NCBI GenBank assembly: GCA_022781925.1
Contig: JALESO010000049.1
Coordinates: 1 to 60,947, forward strand
Direction of reading: 5' to 3'
From: Lachnospiraceae bacterium
GTDB taxonomy: Bacteria; Bacillota; Clostridia; Lachnospirales; Lachnospiraceae
DNA: 60,947 nt
This document shows positions 43,130-51,574 of this stretch, piece by piece (position 1 is the stretch's first letter; each line of letters starts with the position of its first letter). The notes under the pieces are model-generated. The model worked only from the letters and a program-made list of their open reading frames with translations. It was not told where the DNA came from and made no database searches. The translations under genes and the position numbers were made by a program.

Positions 43130-44203
43130 ATGTTTGACAGACTGGAAGACACACTGGTACGTTTTGAAGAGCTGCTCAGTATGCTGAGTGAGCCGGATGT
43201 GGCGAATGATCCGAAACGTTTCCAGAAACTGATGAAAGAGCAGGCAGATCTGGCTCCCATCGTAGAAGCATACAAAGAATATAAAGAGAACAAGCAGAAC
43301 ATCGAGGACAGTCTTGCCATGCTGCAGGAGGAGAGCGATGAGGAACTGCGCGAACTTGCCAAAGAAGAGCTGGCAGAGTCCAAGGAGAAAGTAGAAGAGT
43401 TAGAGCAGAAATTAAAGATTCTGTTACTTCCGAAAGATCCGAACGATGACAAGAATGTTATCGTGGAGATTCGTGCAGGTGCCGGTGGAGACGAGGCCGC
43501 ATTATTTGCAGCAGAAATCTACCGTATGTATGTACATTACGCAGAAAGCAAACGCTGGAAAGTGGAGACTATGGATGTGGAGGAAATCGGCATCGGCGGC
43601 ATGAAGTATGTCAGCTTCATGGTAACCGGTCAGGGCGCATACTCCCTTCTGAAATATGAGAGTGGCGTACACCGTGTACAGCGTGTACCGGAGACAGAGT
43701 CCGGTGGACGTATCCATACTTCCACTATTACCGTCGCTATCATGCCGGAGGCAGAGGAAGTAGATGTACAGATCGACATGAACGACTGTAAATTCGATGT
43801 GTTCCGTGCATCCGGAAACGGTGGACAGTGCGTTAATACGACAGACTCCGCAGTACGTCTGACCCATATCCCGACAGGTATCGTAATCTCCTGCCAGGAT
43901 GAGAAGTCCCAGCTGAAAAATAAGGACAAAGCATTGAAGGTACTGCGTGCAAAACTGTATGATATGGAATGCCAGAAGGCACATGATGCTGAGGCAGAGG
44001 CAAGAAGAAGCCAGGTAGGAACCGGAGACCGTTCCGAGAAGATCCGTACTTATAACTTCCCACAGGGCCGTGTAACAGATCATCGTATCAAACTGACACT
44101 GTATCGTCTGGAGTCTATCATGAATGGAGATATCCAGGAAATCATCGATGCATTGATCGCGGCAGATCAGGCAGCAAAACTTGCGAAGATGAATGAAAAT
44201 TAA
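43130..44203 (+). CDS. prfA: Peptide chain release factor 1
   Basis: The 357-aa protein has the GGQ catalytic motif at 231-233 in [20 protein letters not shown] and the RF1-type anticodon-like region (the PxT loop) in the middle domain. It recognises UAA and UAG. The residue after GGQ is C, a variant also seen in other clostridia. A terminator follows at 44302. Confidence 0.96.
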   Translation: MFDRLEDTLVRFEELLSMLSEPDVANDPKRFQKLMKEQADLAPIVEAYKEYKENKQNIEDSLAMLQEESDEELRELAKEELAESKEKVEELEQKLKILLLPKDPNDDKNVIVEIRAGAGGDEAALFAAEIYRMYVHYAESKRWKVETMDVEEIGIGGMKYVSFMVTGQGAYSLLKYESGVHRVQRVPETESGGRIHTSTITVAIMPEAEEVDVQIDMNDCKFDVFRASGNGGQCVNTTDSAVRLTHIPTGIVISCQDEKSQLKNKDKALKVLRAKLYDMECQKAHDAEAEARRSQVGTGDRSEKIRTYNFPQGRVTDHRIKLTLYRLESIMNGDIQEIIDALIAADQAAKLAKMNEN

Positions 44204-44301
44204 TTTTATCACAGGGCAAACACTTTTCTCCAGTTTTAGGGCAAAAATTTTATCCAGTGAGAAAAACAGGCATCAAGTAAAAACGAGAAAAAACAAAGAA
44301 T

Positions 44302-44345
44302 AACCTTGAGGAATTGTAAAAAAACAGTTCCCCAAGGTTTTTTGT
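44302..44345 (+). terminator. Terminator after prfA
   Basis: AACCTTGAGGAA at 44302-44313 pairs with TTCCCCAAGGTT at 44328-44339 (one mismatch), followed by a T-rich tail. Confidence 0.85.
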
Positions 44346-44434
44346 ACCTGTTTGGCGGTTTTGTGTGACTTACTGATAATGGAGAACTAAGAAAAAAATT
44401 CCCAGAATGGGAAATTAAATAAACAATAATTGAG

Positions 44435-44462
44435 TTGAAAAAGGACATAATTATGGTATAAT
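44435..44462 (+). promoter_or_regulatory. Promoter of the toxin-antitoxin pair
   Basis: TTGAAA at 44435-44440 and a perfect TATAAT at 44457-44462 with a 16-base spacer. Confidence 0.75.
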
Positions 44463-44472
44463 TGAACCATAA
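44451..44472 (+). promoter_or_regulatory. Likely antitoxin operator
   Basis: TTATGGT at 44451-44457 is a perfect inverted repeat of ACCATAA at 44466-44472 and covers the -10 box. Phd/YefM antitoxins usually repress their own promoter from such a site. Confidence 0.6.
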
Positions 44473-44489
44473 ATGAGGAGGTGTATACT

Positions 44490-44750
44490 ATGCCACAAAT
44501 AATTCCAATTAAAGACTTGAAGAATACATCGGAGATATCTGATATGTGTCATAAGGCAGAGGAGCCAATATATGTTACGAAAAATGGATATGGTGATATG
44601 GTGATTATGAGTATGGAGATTTATGAGTCAACAATGAGACAGATTGCCATGTACAGAGATATAGAGATATCTGAAAAGCAGATAGAGGCAGGACAGGTAA
44701 AGGATGCCAGAACAGGACTTAGAGAAACGAGGGCAAAGTATGGCTTATAA
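44490..44750 (+). CDS. Antitoxin of the Phd/YefM family
   Basis: The 86-aa protein has the Phd/YefM fold signature: MPQIIPIKDLKNTSEISDMC at the N-terminus (DNA-binding part), a EEPIYVTKNGYGDMVIMSMEIYE strand and a C-terminal tail that would wrap the toxin. It neutralises the toxin encoded next and represses the operon. The ATG at 44490 has GGAGG nine bases upstream. It overlaps the toxin gene by 11 bases. Base composition is more AT-rich than the surrounding core genes. Confidence 0.88.
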   Translation: MPQIIPIKDLKNTSEISDMCHKAEEPIYVTKNGYGDMVIMSMEIYESTMRQIAMYRDIEISEKQIEAGQVKDARTGLRETRAKYGL

Positions 44751-45051
44751 ATTAAATGTTACAGAGCATGCAGCTGAATTGCTTGATAATCTTGTGTATC
44801 ATTTAATTTATCGATTAAAGAATAAACAGGCAGCGAAGCATTTGTTAGATTGTATTGATGTAATTTATGATAGGTTGGAGGTCAATCCTTTTCAATTTGC
44901 AGAATGTAGAGATGCATATCTTGCCAAGAAAGGGTATAGAGAAGCAGTTGTGCCACAGATGAATTATATTATAATTTTTGATGTGAGAAATGATGTTGTA
45001 AATATAGTTGGTATTTTCCACCAGTTAGAGAATTATCAAAATGAATTTTAA
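44740..45051 (+). CDS. RelE/ParE superfamily toxin
   Basis: The 103-aa basic protein matches the RelE/ParE toxin pattern: YKLNVTEHAAELLDNLVYHL at the N-terminus, an internal helix and the strand REAVVPQMNYIIIFDV followed by VNIVGIFHQLENY. RelE-type toxins cut mRNA on the ribosome; ParE-type toxins act on gyrase; I cannot separate the two here. The ATG lies inside the antitoxin gene (44740), so translation is coupled. Confidence 0.85.
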   Translation: MAYKLNVTEHAAELLDNLVYHLIYRLKNKQAAKHLLDCIDVIYDRLEVNPFQFAECRDAYLAKKGYREAVVPQMNYIIIFDVRNDVVNIVGIFHQLENYQNEF

Positions 45052-45130
45052 TATGCTTGGGGAAAATCAGAGTCAGTCGAAAGGCTGGATCTAATTTTTG
45101 ACCTTTTTTTTCAGTCGGAAAGATAATTGA

Positions 45131-45391
45131 GCAATTAATTTAAAAGAAGGTAAAAGAGAAGCCTTTTTACGAATAGAACAGTTACGGAAAAAGAGGAAAA
45201 AAATCGTTATTGATGATGCTGCAGAATTAGCATCTTATCGGGAAAGCAAGTATGGGAATTATCTTAATCCATCTATGAAAGCGTTGAGGGAAGTGCAAAG
45301 GGAATTCGCAGGTGAAGCAGAACGAGCTAATCTGAAAAACGAGGATGATGTAATGACGATGATTAAGGAACTAAGAAAAGAAAATCAATGA
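45131..45391 (+). pseudogene. Decayed ORF fragment after the toxin-antitoxin pair
   Basis: An open frame of 86 codons (…LRIEQLRKKRKKIVIDDAAE…, ending EENQ-like MTMIKELRKENQ) runs from a stop at 45128-45130 to TGA at 45389. It has no ATG, GTG or TTG near the start with a ribosome site. The helical, lysine-rich content resembles a small antitoxin or DNA-binding protein, but the family is not identified. It is probably a 5'-truncated remnant of another mobile gene. Confidence 0.55.
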
Positions 45392-45400
45392 AAAGGCCAC

Positions 45401-45429
45401 TTGAAAAACCAAGTACCCTTGTGTATAAT
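45401..45429 (+). promoter_or_regulatory. Strong promoter before a hairpin-terminator unit
   Basis: TTGAAA at 45401-45406 and a perfect TATAAT at 45424-45429, spacing 17. It would start a transcript near 45436. Confidence 0.75.
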
Positions 45430-45435
45430 TTGCAT

Positions 45436-45535
45436 AGAACGGTAATCGGATGTGATTCCGATTTGAACTCTGTAAAAATTGTTATTATTAAGAATAGCAT
45501 CCTTACTTTGGACGGTGTGGGATGCTATTTCTTTT
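45436..45535 (+). ncRNA. Candidate small RNA or regulatory leader of the DUF1847 gene
   Basis: From the predicted start near 45436 the transcript would contain hairpin 1, AATCGGA (45444) with TCCGATT (45457-45463), then an unpaired AT-rich stretch, then the terminator hairpin at 45493-45529 with its T tail. The unit is about 100 bases and holds no ORF with a ribosome site. The DUF1847 gene begins 44 bases later, so this may be an attenuating leader instead of an independent RNA. No known RNA family was recognised. Confidence 0.45.
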
Positions 45536-45536
45536 T
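45493..45536 (+). terminator. Intrinsic terminator before the DUF1847 gene
   Basis: AATAGCATCC at 45493-45502 pairs with GGATGCTATT at 45520-45529, followed by TCTTTTT. It ends the possible small transcript described at 45436. Confidence 0.85.
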
Positions 45537-45578
45537 ATCATTATGAAGATGCATAAAGTATGTTTCAGGAGGGAAAAC

Positions 45579-46232
45579 ATGGGTGAGTATGATCATAAAA
45601 ATAAAACGGTTCACAGCTGTGTGGACTGCGGTGTGACAAACTGTAACAAAATGGATCGGTTTTATCCAGAATTCTGTCTGACAACAGGCATGGATAAAGT
45701 AATGCTGGGGGAAGTGATCCGTCTGCACGATGACGAGGAAAATAAAAAAGTGACGCTGGCGGCTGCCGGAGTAGAGAGTGATTATTATTGTCAGATGTGC
45801 TGGGTGGAAGAGACAATTGAATTTGCAAAGCGGATCGGAGCAAAGAAAATTGGAATAGCCACCTGTGTGGGGCTGATCAGAGAGACGCGGAAACTGACAG
45901 ACATTTTGCGATATCATGGTTTTGAAGTATATGGTGTGGCCTGTAAGGCAGGCACGGTGCGGAAGACAGAAGTCGGTATTTCACCAAAATGCGAAAATAC
46001 CGGAGTGAATATGTGCAATCCGATCCTGCAGGCCAAGATGTTAAATGCAGCGCATACGGATCTGAATATTGTGATGGGACTCTGTGTGGGACATGACAGC
46101 CTGTTTTACAAATATGCAGAAGGTCTGACGACTACCCTGGTGGTAAAGGATCGTGTGCTTGGCCATAATCCTGTGGCAACACTGTATGCGGCAGATGGTT
46201 ATTATCATGGAAAATTGTATCCGGAGAAATAG
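45579..46232 (+). CDS. DUF1847 family cysteine-rich protein
   Basis: The 217-aa protein has a cysteine cluster near the N-terminus (C14, C17, C22, C33) and more pairs later (CQMCW, CKAG, CVGHDS). This is the pattern of DUF1847 proteins, which probably bind a metal or an iron-sulfur cluster; function unknown. The ATG at 45579 has AGGAGGG upstream; an earlier in-frame ATG overlaps the preceding terminator. Confidence 0.85.
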   Translation: MGEYDHKNKTVHSCVDCGVTNCNKMDRFYPEFCLTTGMDKVMLGEVIRLHDDEENKKVTLAAAGVESDYYCQMCWVEETIEFAKRIGAKKIGIATCVGLIRETRKLTDILRYHGFEVYGVACKAGTVRKTEVGISPKCENTGVNMCNPILQAKMLNAAHTDLNIVMGLCVGHDSLFYKYAEGLTTTLVVKDRVLGHNPVATLYAADGYYHGKLYPEK

Positions 46233-46262
46233 AAAGATATTTTTGGAAAGAAGGTTTTTGAT

Positions 46263-47426
46263 ATGATTCGACCGGCACAAAATCAGGATCTGATAGAGAT
46301 CCAGATGATTTATGCCTATGCCCGGAAATTTATGGCAGAGCATGGCAATCCCACACAGTGGGGAAGCACTACGCCCCGGGAGGAAGTGCTGAAAAAAGAT
46401 ATTGAAAAACAGCAGCTGTATGTGATCGAAAATGATGCAAGAGATAAAATCCTGGGTGTGTTTGCACTGATCATTGGGGAAGATCCGACTTATCAGCGGA
46501 TCGAGCAGGGGGACTGGAAAGATGAGAGGCTCTATGGAACACTTCACCGGGTAGCCTCTGCACCGGGGGCACATGGCATTCTGGAGCGTGCACTGGATTT
46601 TGCAGGTCAGAAAATTGCGCACCTGCGGATTGATACCCATGCTGACAATAAAGTAATGCAGCATCTGATCCTGAAAAATGGATTTGAAAAATGCGGGATC
46701 ATTTATACGGATAACGGATCTCCGCGGTTTGCCTATGAAAAAACAGGTGAAAAAAATGTACCGGAAAATACCACGGAGACGGTAAAGTCAGAAGCAGTAA
46801 TACCTGCAAGCGAAGAGGAAGCAACAGGTGTCATGATCCAGATACGGATCGCTACACCGGCAGATGCAAAAGAAATTCTGGATATTTATGCACCGTATAT
46901 CCTGCAGACTGCGATTACATTTGAATATGAAGTACCGACGCTGGCGGAGTTTACGCAGCGGATGGAGCATACGCTGGCGAAATATCCGTATCTGGTGGCA
47001 GAGCAAAAGGGCAGAATCGTGGGCTATGCCTATGCAGGACCGCTGCATGAGCGGGCGGCTTATGACTGGGCGGTGGAGACGTCAATCTATGTCAGAATGG
47101 ATGCAAAAGGGCAGGGCATTGGAAAGAAACTGTATGATGAACTGGAAAACTGGCTTGGAAGACAGCACATCGTCTGTGTGAATGCATGTATCGCATATCC
47201 GGATCAGGAACCGGACAAGTATTTGACCAGGGACAGTGTGGCATTTCATGAACATCTGGGCTATCAGATGGTGGGCGAATTCCATCGGTGTGCCTATAAG
47301 TTTGATCGGTGGTACAACATGGTGTGGATGGAAAAAAGTCTGTGTGAACGACCAGGGCATCCGGAGCCGGTGATCTGGTTTTCCAAACTGAGAAAAAATA
47401 CAGTGAAAAGACAGGAACAGGAATAA
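46263..47426 (+). CDS. Double GNAT acetyltransferase fusion
   Basis: The 387-aa protein joins two GNAT-like domains. The first (residues about 1-165) has the acyl-CoA-binding pattern around RVASAPGAHGILERALDFA and a C-terminal beta strand. The second (about 191-387, starting MIQIRIATPADAKEI) resembles phosphinothricin-type acetyltransferases: TSIYVRMDAKGQGIGKKLYDE is the acetyl-CoA loop. A linker of about 25 residues rich in E and A joins them. Each domain could act alone; the substrate is not visible. Both domains run uninterrupted in a single frame. Confidence 0.85.
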   Translation: MIRPAQNQDLIEIQMIYAYARKFMAEHGNPTQWGSTTPREEVLKKDIEKQQLYVIENDARDKILGVFALIIGEDPTYQRIEQGDWKDERLYGTLHRVASAPGAHGILERALDFAGQKIAHLRIDTHADNKVMQHLILKNGFEKCGIIYTDNGSPRFAYEKTGEKNVPENTTETVKSEAVIPASEEEATGVMIQIRIATPADAKEILDIYAPYILQTAITFEYEVPTLAEFTQRMEHTLAKYPYLVAEQKGRIVGYAYAGPLHERAAYDWAVETSIYVRMDAKGQGIGKKLYDELENWLGRQHIVCVNACIAYPDQEPDKYLTRDSVAFHEHLGYQMVGEFHRCAYKFDRWYNMVWMEKSLCERPGHPEPVIWFSKLRKNTVKRQEQE

Positions 47427-47448
47427 GTTTTCGGTGAAAAATGTTGTC

Positions 47449-47477
47449 TTGCTGTATGCTTCTGAATATGCTATACT
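47449..47477 (+). promoter_or_regulatory. Promoter upstream of the exonuclease III gene
   Basis: TTGCTG at 47449-47454 and TATACT at 47472-47477 with a 17-base spacer. The remaining leader to 47651 (about 165 bases) is AT-rich with no hairpin I can support. Confidence 0.6.
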
Positions 47478-47651
47478 AACTTAGTGTGAAATTGTCCGGA
47501 AGTGTCGATTTACAAAATAAAAAAGCAGAATGAAACGTAAATCCTTTTATATGTATGATTGAAACTGAGTTGTCATAAGAATGTTAGATCTAAGTCAGAC
47601 AGATAGATATAAGAGGAATTTATGGAAAAATGAAATAAAAGGAAGTTTGGA

Positions 47652-48419
47652 ATGAAATTAATTTCATGGAATGTAAATGGCCTGCGTGCCTGTGTACAGA
47701 AAGGATTTCTTGATTTCTTTCATGAGGCAGACGCAGATATTTTTTGTGTCCAGGAGACGAAACTCCAGGAAGGACAGATCCAGTTGGAACTGGATGGGTA
47801 TGAACAATATTGGAACTATGCGGAGAAGAAAGGTTATTCCGGAACAGCGGTGTTTACGAAAAAGACACCATTGTCTGTACGTTATGGTATCGGGATCGAG
47901 GAGCATGACCATGAGGGGCGTGTGATCACACTGGAATACGAGAAGTTTTTCTTTGTGACAGTCTATACACCGAACTCTCAGAGTGAGCTGGCGCGGTTGG
48001 ATTACCGTATGAAATGGGAAGATGATTTTCTGGCATATCTGAAGTCACTGGAAGAGACAAAACCGGTGATCTATGCTGGAGATCTGAATGTGGCTCATCA
48101 GGAAATCGATCTGAAAAATCCGAAAACAAATCGGAAAAATGCGGGATTTACAGATGAGGAACGTGCAAAATTTTCCAATGTACTGGCAAATGGCATGATT
48201 GATACTTACCGGTATTTTTATCCGGAACAGACCGGGATCTATTCCTGGTGGTCTTACCGTTTTAAGGCAAGAGAGAAGAATGCCGGATGGAGAATTGATT
48301 ATTTTGTCGTATCAGAGGCGTTGAAAGATATGCTGCAGGATGCGAAGATCCATACGGATATTCTGGGATCAGATCACTGTCCGGTGGAACTTGATATTAA
48401 GATAGATTGGCAGGAATAA
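47652..48419 (+). CDS. xth: Exodeoxyribonuclease III / AP endonuclease
   Basis: The 255-aa enzyme has the motifs [30 protein letters not shown] and SDHCPVEL of the ExoIII family (catalytic Glu, Asp, Asn and His). It cuts DNA at abasic sites in base excision repair. The start follows AAAGGAAG with good spacing. Confidence 0.93.
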   Translation: MKLISWNVNGLRACVQKGFLDFFHEADADIFCVQETKLQEGQIQLELDGYEQYWNYAEKKGYSGTAVFTKKTPLSVRYGIGIEEHDHEGRVITLEYEKFFFVTVYTPNSQSELARLDYRMKWEDDFLAYLKSLEETKPVIYAGDLNVAHQEIDLKNPKTNRKNAGFTDEERAKFSNVLANGMIDTYRYFYPEQTGIYSWWSYRFKAREKNAGWRIDYFVVSEALKDMLQDAKIHTDILGSDHCPVELDIKIDWQE

Positions 48420-48422
48420 CAG

Positions 48423-49049
48423 ATGGCAAAAGAACGACAGACAGAGCGAAGACGTCTGGAAGATGAACAGAAAAGAAGTACAAGAAAAGAAGTCATCAGC
48501 TGGGTGCGGATGTTTGCGATCGTGATCGCAGTTGTGTTTATACTGACACAATTTATCATCATCAATGCAAAGATTCCTTCCGGATCTATGGAGAATACGA
48601 TCATGACCCATGACCGGCTCATCGGATTCCGGTTTGCATACTGGTTTGATGAACCTCAGCGTGGAGATATTATTTTATTTGAATATCCGGTGGATGAAAA
48701 ACAGATCTACATCAAGCGTGTGATCGGATTACCGGGTGAGACAGTGGAGATCCGCAATGGACATGTTTATATTGACGGCTCCGAGGAACCTCTGGAAGAG
48801 GATTATCTGAAAGAAACCTGGACCTGGGAGAATGATGGTTATACATTTAAAGTACCGGAGGGATGCTATTTTGTTCTGGGAGACAACCGTAATGACTCGG
48901 AAGATGGCCGTTTCTGGGCAAATGTTGCTATAAAGGAAGGCCTTGCGTCCACATCGGAGGAAGCGGAACAGTACAGCTTTGTGCGAAAAGACCAGATCAA
49001 AGGAAAAGCAATTTTTAAATATTATTCGAAATTTGCAATTTTAAAATAA
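48423..49049 (+). CDS. lepB: Signal peptidase I
   Basis: The 208-aa protein has a cytoplasmic charged N-terminus, one membrane segment (about 29-48), then the catalytic serine in PSGSM (S55) and the general base lysine in YIKRVIG (K98), followed by the GDNRNDSEDGRFWA block. It cleaves signal peptides of secreted and membrane proteins at the outer membrane-face. It starts three bases after the exonuclease gene, so the two are co-transcribed. Confidence 0.95.
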   Translation: MAKERQTERRRLEDEQKRSTRKEVISWVRMFAIVIAVVFILTQFIIINAKIPSGSMENTIMTHDRLIGFRFAYWFDEPQRGDIILFEYPVDEKQIYIKRVIGLPGETVEIRNGHVYIDGSEEPLEEDYLKETWTWENDGYTFKVPEGCYFVLGDNRNDSEDGRFWANVAIKEGLASTSEEAEQYSFVRKDQIKGKAIFKYYSKFAILK

Positions 49050-49120
49050 GTTAGAATACACGACAAAAGTGAAAGACTGGGAAATGATAGCTTTGTGCTG
49101 ACAGAAAGGAAGACAAAACA

Positions 49121-49819
49121 ATGGCAGAATCTATGAAAGACTTCGAAAAAGAACTGGAAGAATCCTATAAAGTGATGGGAGACGGAGAAAAAGACACCGA
49201 TACACTGCTTGCATGGGAGAAGATCAAAGAACTGTATGCAAACCAGGAGACACTGGATGTAACCGTTTCCGGTATCGTAAATAAAGGTGTCATTGCACTG
49301 GTAGAGGGAATACGCGGATTTATTCCGGCATCCCGCCTGAGCCTGAGTCATGTGGATGATCTGAATCCGTGGCTTGGCAGAGAACTGAAAGTACGCATCA
49401 TCACAGCAGATGCAGAGAATGACAAACTTGTATTATCTGCAAGAGAAATTTTAAAAGAAGAGCGCGATGCGCAGAAAAAATTAAAAGTAGCAGAGATCAA
49501 AGAAGGTGAAGTGCTCACTGGTAAAGTAGAGACTATCAAAGATTACGGTGCATTTGTAGATCTCGGAGATGGTGTATCCGGTCTGGTACACATTTCCCAG
49601 ATTTCTCTGGATCGTATCAAACACCCGTCTGTCGTTCTGAAAGAAGGACAGGAGGTACAGGTGAAAGTCATTGGAAATAAAGATGGCAAGATCAGCCTGA
49701 GCATGAAAGCACTTCTTCAGGAAAAAGAAGAAGAGGAAGAAGTACAGGTAGAGATCCCGGAAGCAGAAGAAATCGGAACTTCCATGGGAGATTTGCTGAA
49801 GAATTTCAAGTTTCAGTAA
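49121..49819 (+). CDS. S1 RNA-binding domain protein (two S1 repeats)
   Basis: The 232-aa protein has an acidic N-terminus (MAESMKDFEKELEESYKVMG), then two S1 domains, about 42-112 (VTVSGIVNKGVIALVEG..GFIPASRLS) and 124-198 (GEVLTGKVETIKDYGAFVDLG), and a Glu-rich C-terminus. It resembles short RpsA-like proteins of Firmicutes that bind single-stranded mRNA; this one lacks the six repeats of enterobacterial S1. The function is inferred from the domains. Confidence 0.85.
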   Translation: MAESMKDFEKELEESYKVMGDGEKDTDTLLAWEKIKELYANQETLDVTVSGIVNKGVIALVEGIRGFIPASRLSLSHVDDLNPWLGRELKVRIITADAENDKLVLSAREILKEERDAQKKLKVAEIKEGEVLTGKVETIKDYGAFVDLGDGVSGLVHISQISLDRIKHPSVVLKEGQEVQVKVIGNKDGKISLSMKALLQEKEEEEEVQVEIPEAEEIGTSMGDLLKNFKFQ

Positions 49820-49940
49820 TGAGTGAAAAGCATCTGTGATGCAGATGTGGTCCATCATAAGAAGAATTGAGACAGCCCACTGTTTGCAGAAGTGGGAGGT
49901 TTCGTTCTGAGAGAAATTTGAAGAAAGTGGGAGGTTATTC

Positions 49941-50405
49941 ATGGCAGCGAATAAGCTTGTACGTGAACCTGGTAAATATTTTGACTGTACATCTATGCAT
50001 GGCAAGTGGTGTACGATCACGCTGGTGGGTCAGGATGTGGGCTATGCCCGTGTCGGAATCATTTCTTCCGGTAAGGATTATATCCTGTTTCAGTTCCGGG
50101 ATAAAAAGGGACTGGTGGCAAAGACATATGTCAAACACATCGTGGAGATCAAAATGAATGAGCGGAAGCTGAAAAAGGAACAGGAACTGGTGGTTCGTGA
50201 CTGGGAAGAGGGGGTTAATCCTTTTACTTATTTCCTTGATAAGCGGTGCGATATTCATATACACCAGACCAGGCTGTTTGAAGCCAGTCCGGGATTTTTC
50301 CGGGCAAAAATCATGTTTGTCGGAGAAAATATCATACGAATCCGGGAAAACAGCAAAGATTACAATCTGAACCAGTTTATGATCTGTGGGATGATGGAGA
50401 GTTGA
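49941..50405 (+). CDS. Unknown 154-aa protein, paired with an SseB-type gene
   Basis: No family recognised. The protein is mainly beta-strand by residue pattern (FDCTSMHGKWCTITLVGQDVGYARVG; YILFQFRDKKGLVAKTYVKHIVEIKMN), with a charged middle, no membrane segment and no signal peptide. It has a GGGAGG site at 49930 and the SseB-type gene starts 14 bases after its stop, so the two are likely one transcript. Function is not evident. Confidence 0.75.
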   Translation: MAANKLVREPGKYFDCTSMHGKWCTITLVGQDVGYARVGIISSGKDYILFQFRDKKGLVAKTYVKHIVEIKMNERKLKKEQELVVRDWEEGVNPFTYFLDKRCDIHIHQTRLFEASPGFFRAKIMFVGENIIRIRENSKDYNLNQFMICGMMES

Positions 50406-50418
50406 GAGGGTAAGAACA

Positions 50419-51432
50419 ATGGAAAAAGAAAAAAAGTCAGTTCTTTCAGAGTTTAAAAATGAGGCTCTTGAGAAAGCAATGAAAGAATTTGTGGCAGATA
50501 AAACAAACCAGACAATGGCAAAACTGATGGCGGTTATGCGTGACGCCAGATTTCTTGTGCCAGCTGATTTTCCACCTGATGTAAAAGAAAAGGTGATCGA
50601 GAAGGCAAAACGTGGTGAGAAAGTAGATGTTAAGATGGCACCGCGTATGCTTCCGATCATTGTACAGAATCAGAATGGCGAGCATTTTGCACCGGCTTAT
50701 ACATCCAGGGATCATATGAAAACCGATGCCAAATATCCGGCAATCCTGAATGTGACCATTGATGAACTGCTTCGTATTGCATCAGCACCGCAGCTGGAAC
50801 TGAAAGGAATCATTCTGAATCCGGATACAGACAAGATGATCCTGCATCAGAAATTTATTGATGCAATGAAACAGGTAAAAGCTGCACAGGCACAGCAGGC
50901 CGCACAGCCTCAGCCGCAGTCGGGGGAACAGACACCGGCAAAAGAGATCAAGATGAGCCGTGCGCAGTTTGAGTTATTTGCCCGCAGAACCTGTGAATGG
51001 GGAATTATTCCGGGTGCTGTTCACAAAGAAAAAGCAGAGTTTATGAAGAAACTTGAAGAGCAGCAGGGCAGATTTATGGCTGCATTATACCGTCAGCCGT
51101 ATGGGGATAAGATCCCGTGCCCGTATTCCGAAAAGGATTTTGATATCATGATCCTGGATATTGATGAAGAGACCTGCGTGGCAAGTATTGAACTGCCGAA
51201 GCAGAATCTGGCGCCACAGATGGCAGCTTCCATGTATATCGTATGGAATCCGAAGACGGATGAGATGCATTATTTTACCATTGAGCAGAGACCGCAGGGC
51301 GAGGATAATGTTCTGTGCGGATTTGGCGCAAATGGCAAACGTGAAGAACTGCAGACCGCACCGGCAAGCGGAAATGAGATTTCCGCGGTACTGGATCTTG
51401 TGCGTGAGGAGCAGGAAGAAGCAGAAAATTAG
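50419..51432 (+). CDS. SseB-type domain protein
   Basis: The 337-aa protein has an N-terminal SseB-like domain (FVADKTNQTMAKLMAVMRDARFLVP, then the LPIIVQNQNGEHFAPAYTSRDHM region), a linker rich in Q and A (about 155-175, QAQQAAQPQPQSG), and a C-terminal domain (180-337) of unknown type with repeated beta strands. SseB proteins are often linked to sulfur or secretion, but the exact role is unclear. It follows the 154-aa unknown gene and precedes the preQ1 riboswitch, after which a separate operon begins. Confidence 0.75.
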   Translation: MEKEKKSVLSEFKNEALEKAMKEFVADKTNQTMAKLMAVMRDARFLVPADFPPDVKEKVIEKAKRGEKVDVKMAPRMLPIIVQNQNGEHFAPAYTSRDHMKTDAKYPAILNVTIDELLRIASAPQLELKGIILNPDTDKMILHQKFIDAMKQVKAAQAQQAAQPQPQSGEQTPAKEIKMSRAQFELFARRTCEWGIIPGAVHKEKAEFMKKLEEQQGRFMAALYRQPYGDKIPCPYSEKDFDIMILDIDEETCVASIELPKQNLAPQMAASMYIVWNPKTDEMHYFTIEQRPQGEDNVLCGFGANGKREELQTAPASGNEISAVLDLVREEQEEAEN

Positions 51433-51443
51433 AAAATAGCATA

Positions 51444-51484
51444 GACAGTTCGTTTGTACCATCCTGTCGTAAAATAAAACCAGG
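51444..51484 (+). promoter_or_regulatory. PreQ1-I riboswitch aptamer (probable)
   Basis: The stem GACAG (51444-51448) with CTGTC (51464-51468) encloses TTCGTTTGTACCATC, followed by the A-rich tail GTAAAATAAAACCA. This is the compact pattern of preQ1-I aptamers (UUC and UACC loop, A-rich strand that docks in the minor groove and pairs back to the loop, here GUUU with AAAC). It sits 90 bases before queD of a complete preQ1 operon, with an intrinsic terminator in between. The match is by eye; a covariance search would settle it. Confidence 0.75.
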
Positions 51485-51522
51485 GCTAGATTAGATAAAA
51501 TATCTATGAATGATAATTCGAG

Positions 51523-51555
51523 CCGTGGTATGCAAAGTACCACGGTTCTTTTTTG
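51523..51555 (+). terminator. Terminator of the preQ1 leader
   Basis: CCGTGGTA at 51523-51530 pairs perfectly with TACCACGG at 51538-51545, followed by TTCTTTTTT. Its position right after the aptamer suggests that preQ1 binding promotes termination. GGCT at 51484-51487 could pair with AGCC at 51521-51524 as an alternative fold. Confidence 0.85.
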
Positions 51556-51574
51556 ATAGAAAGGAACAGGCAAT

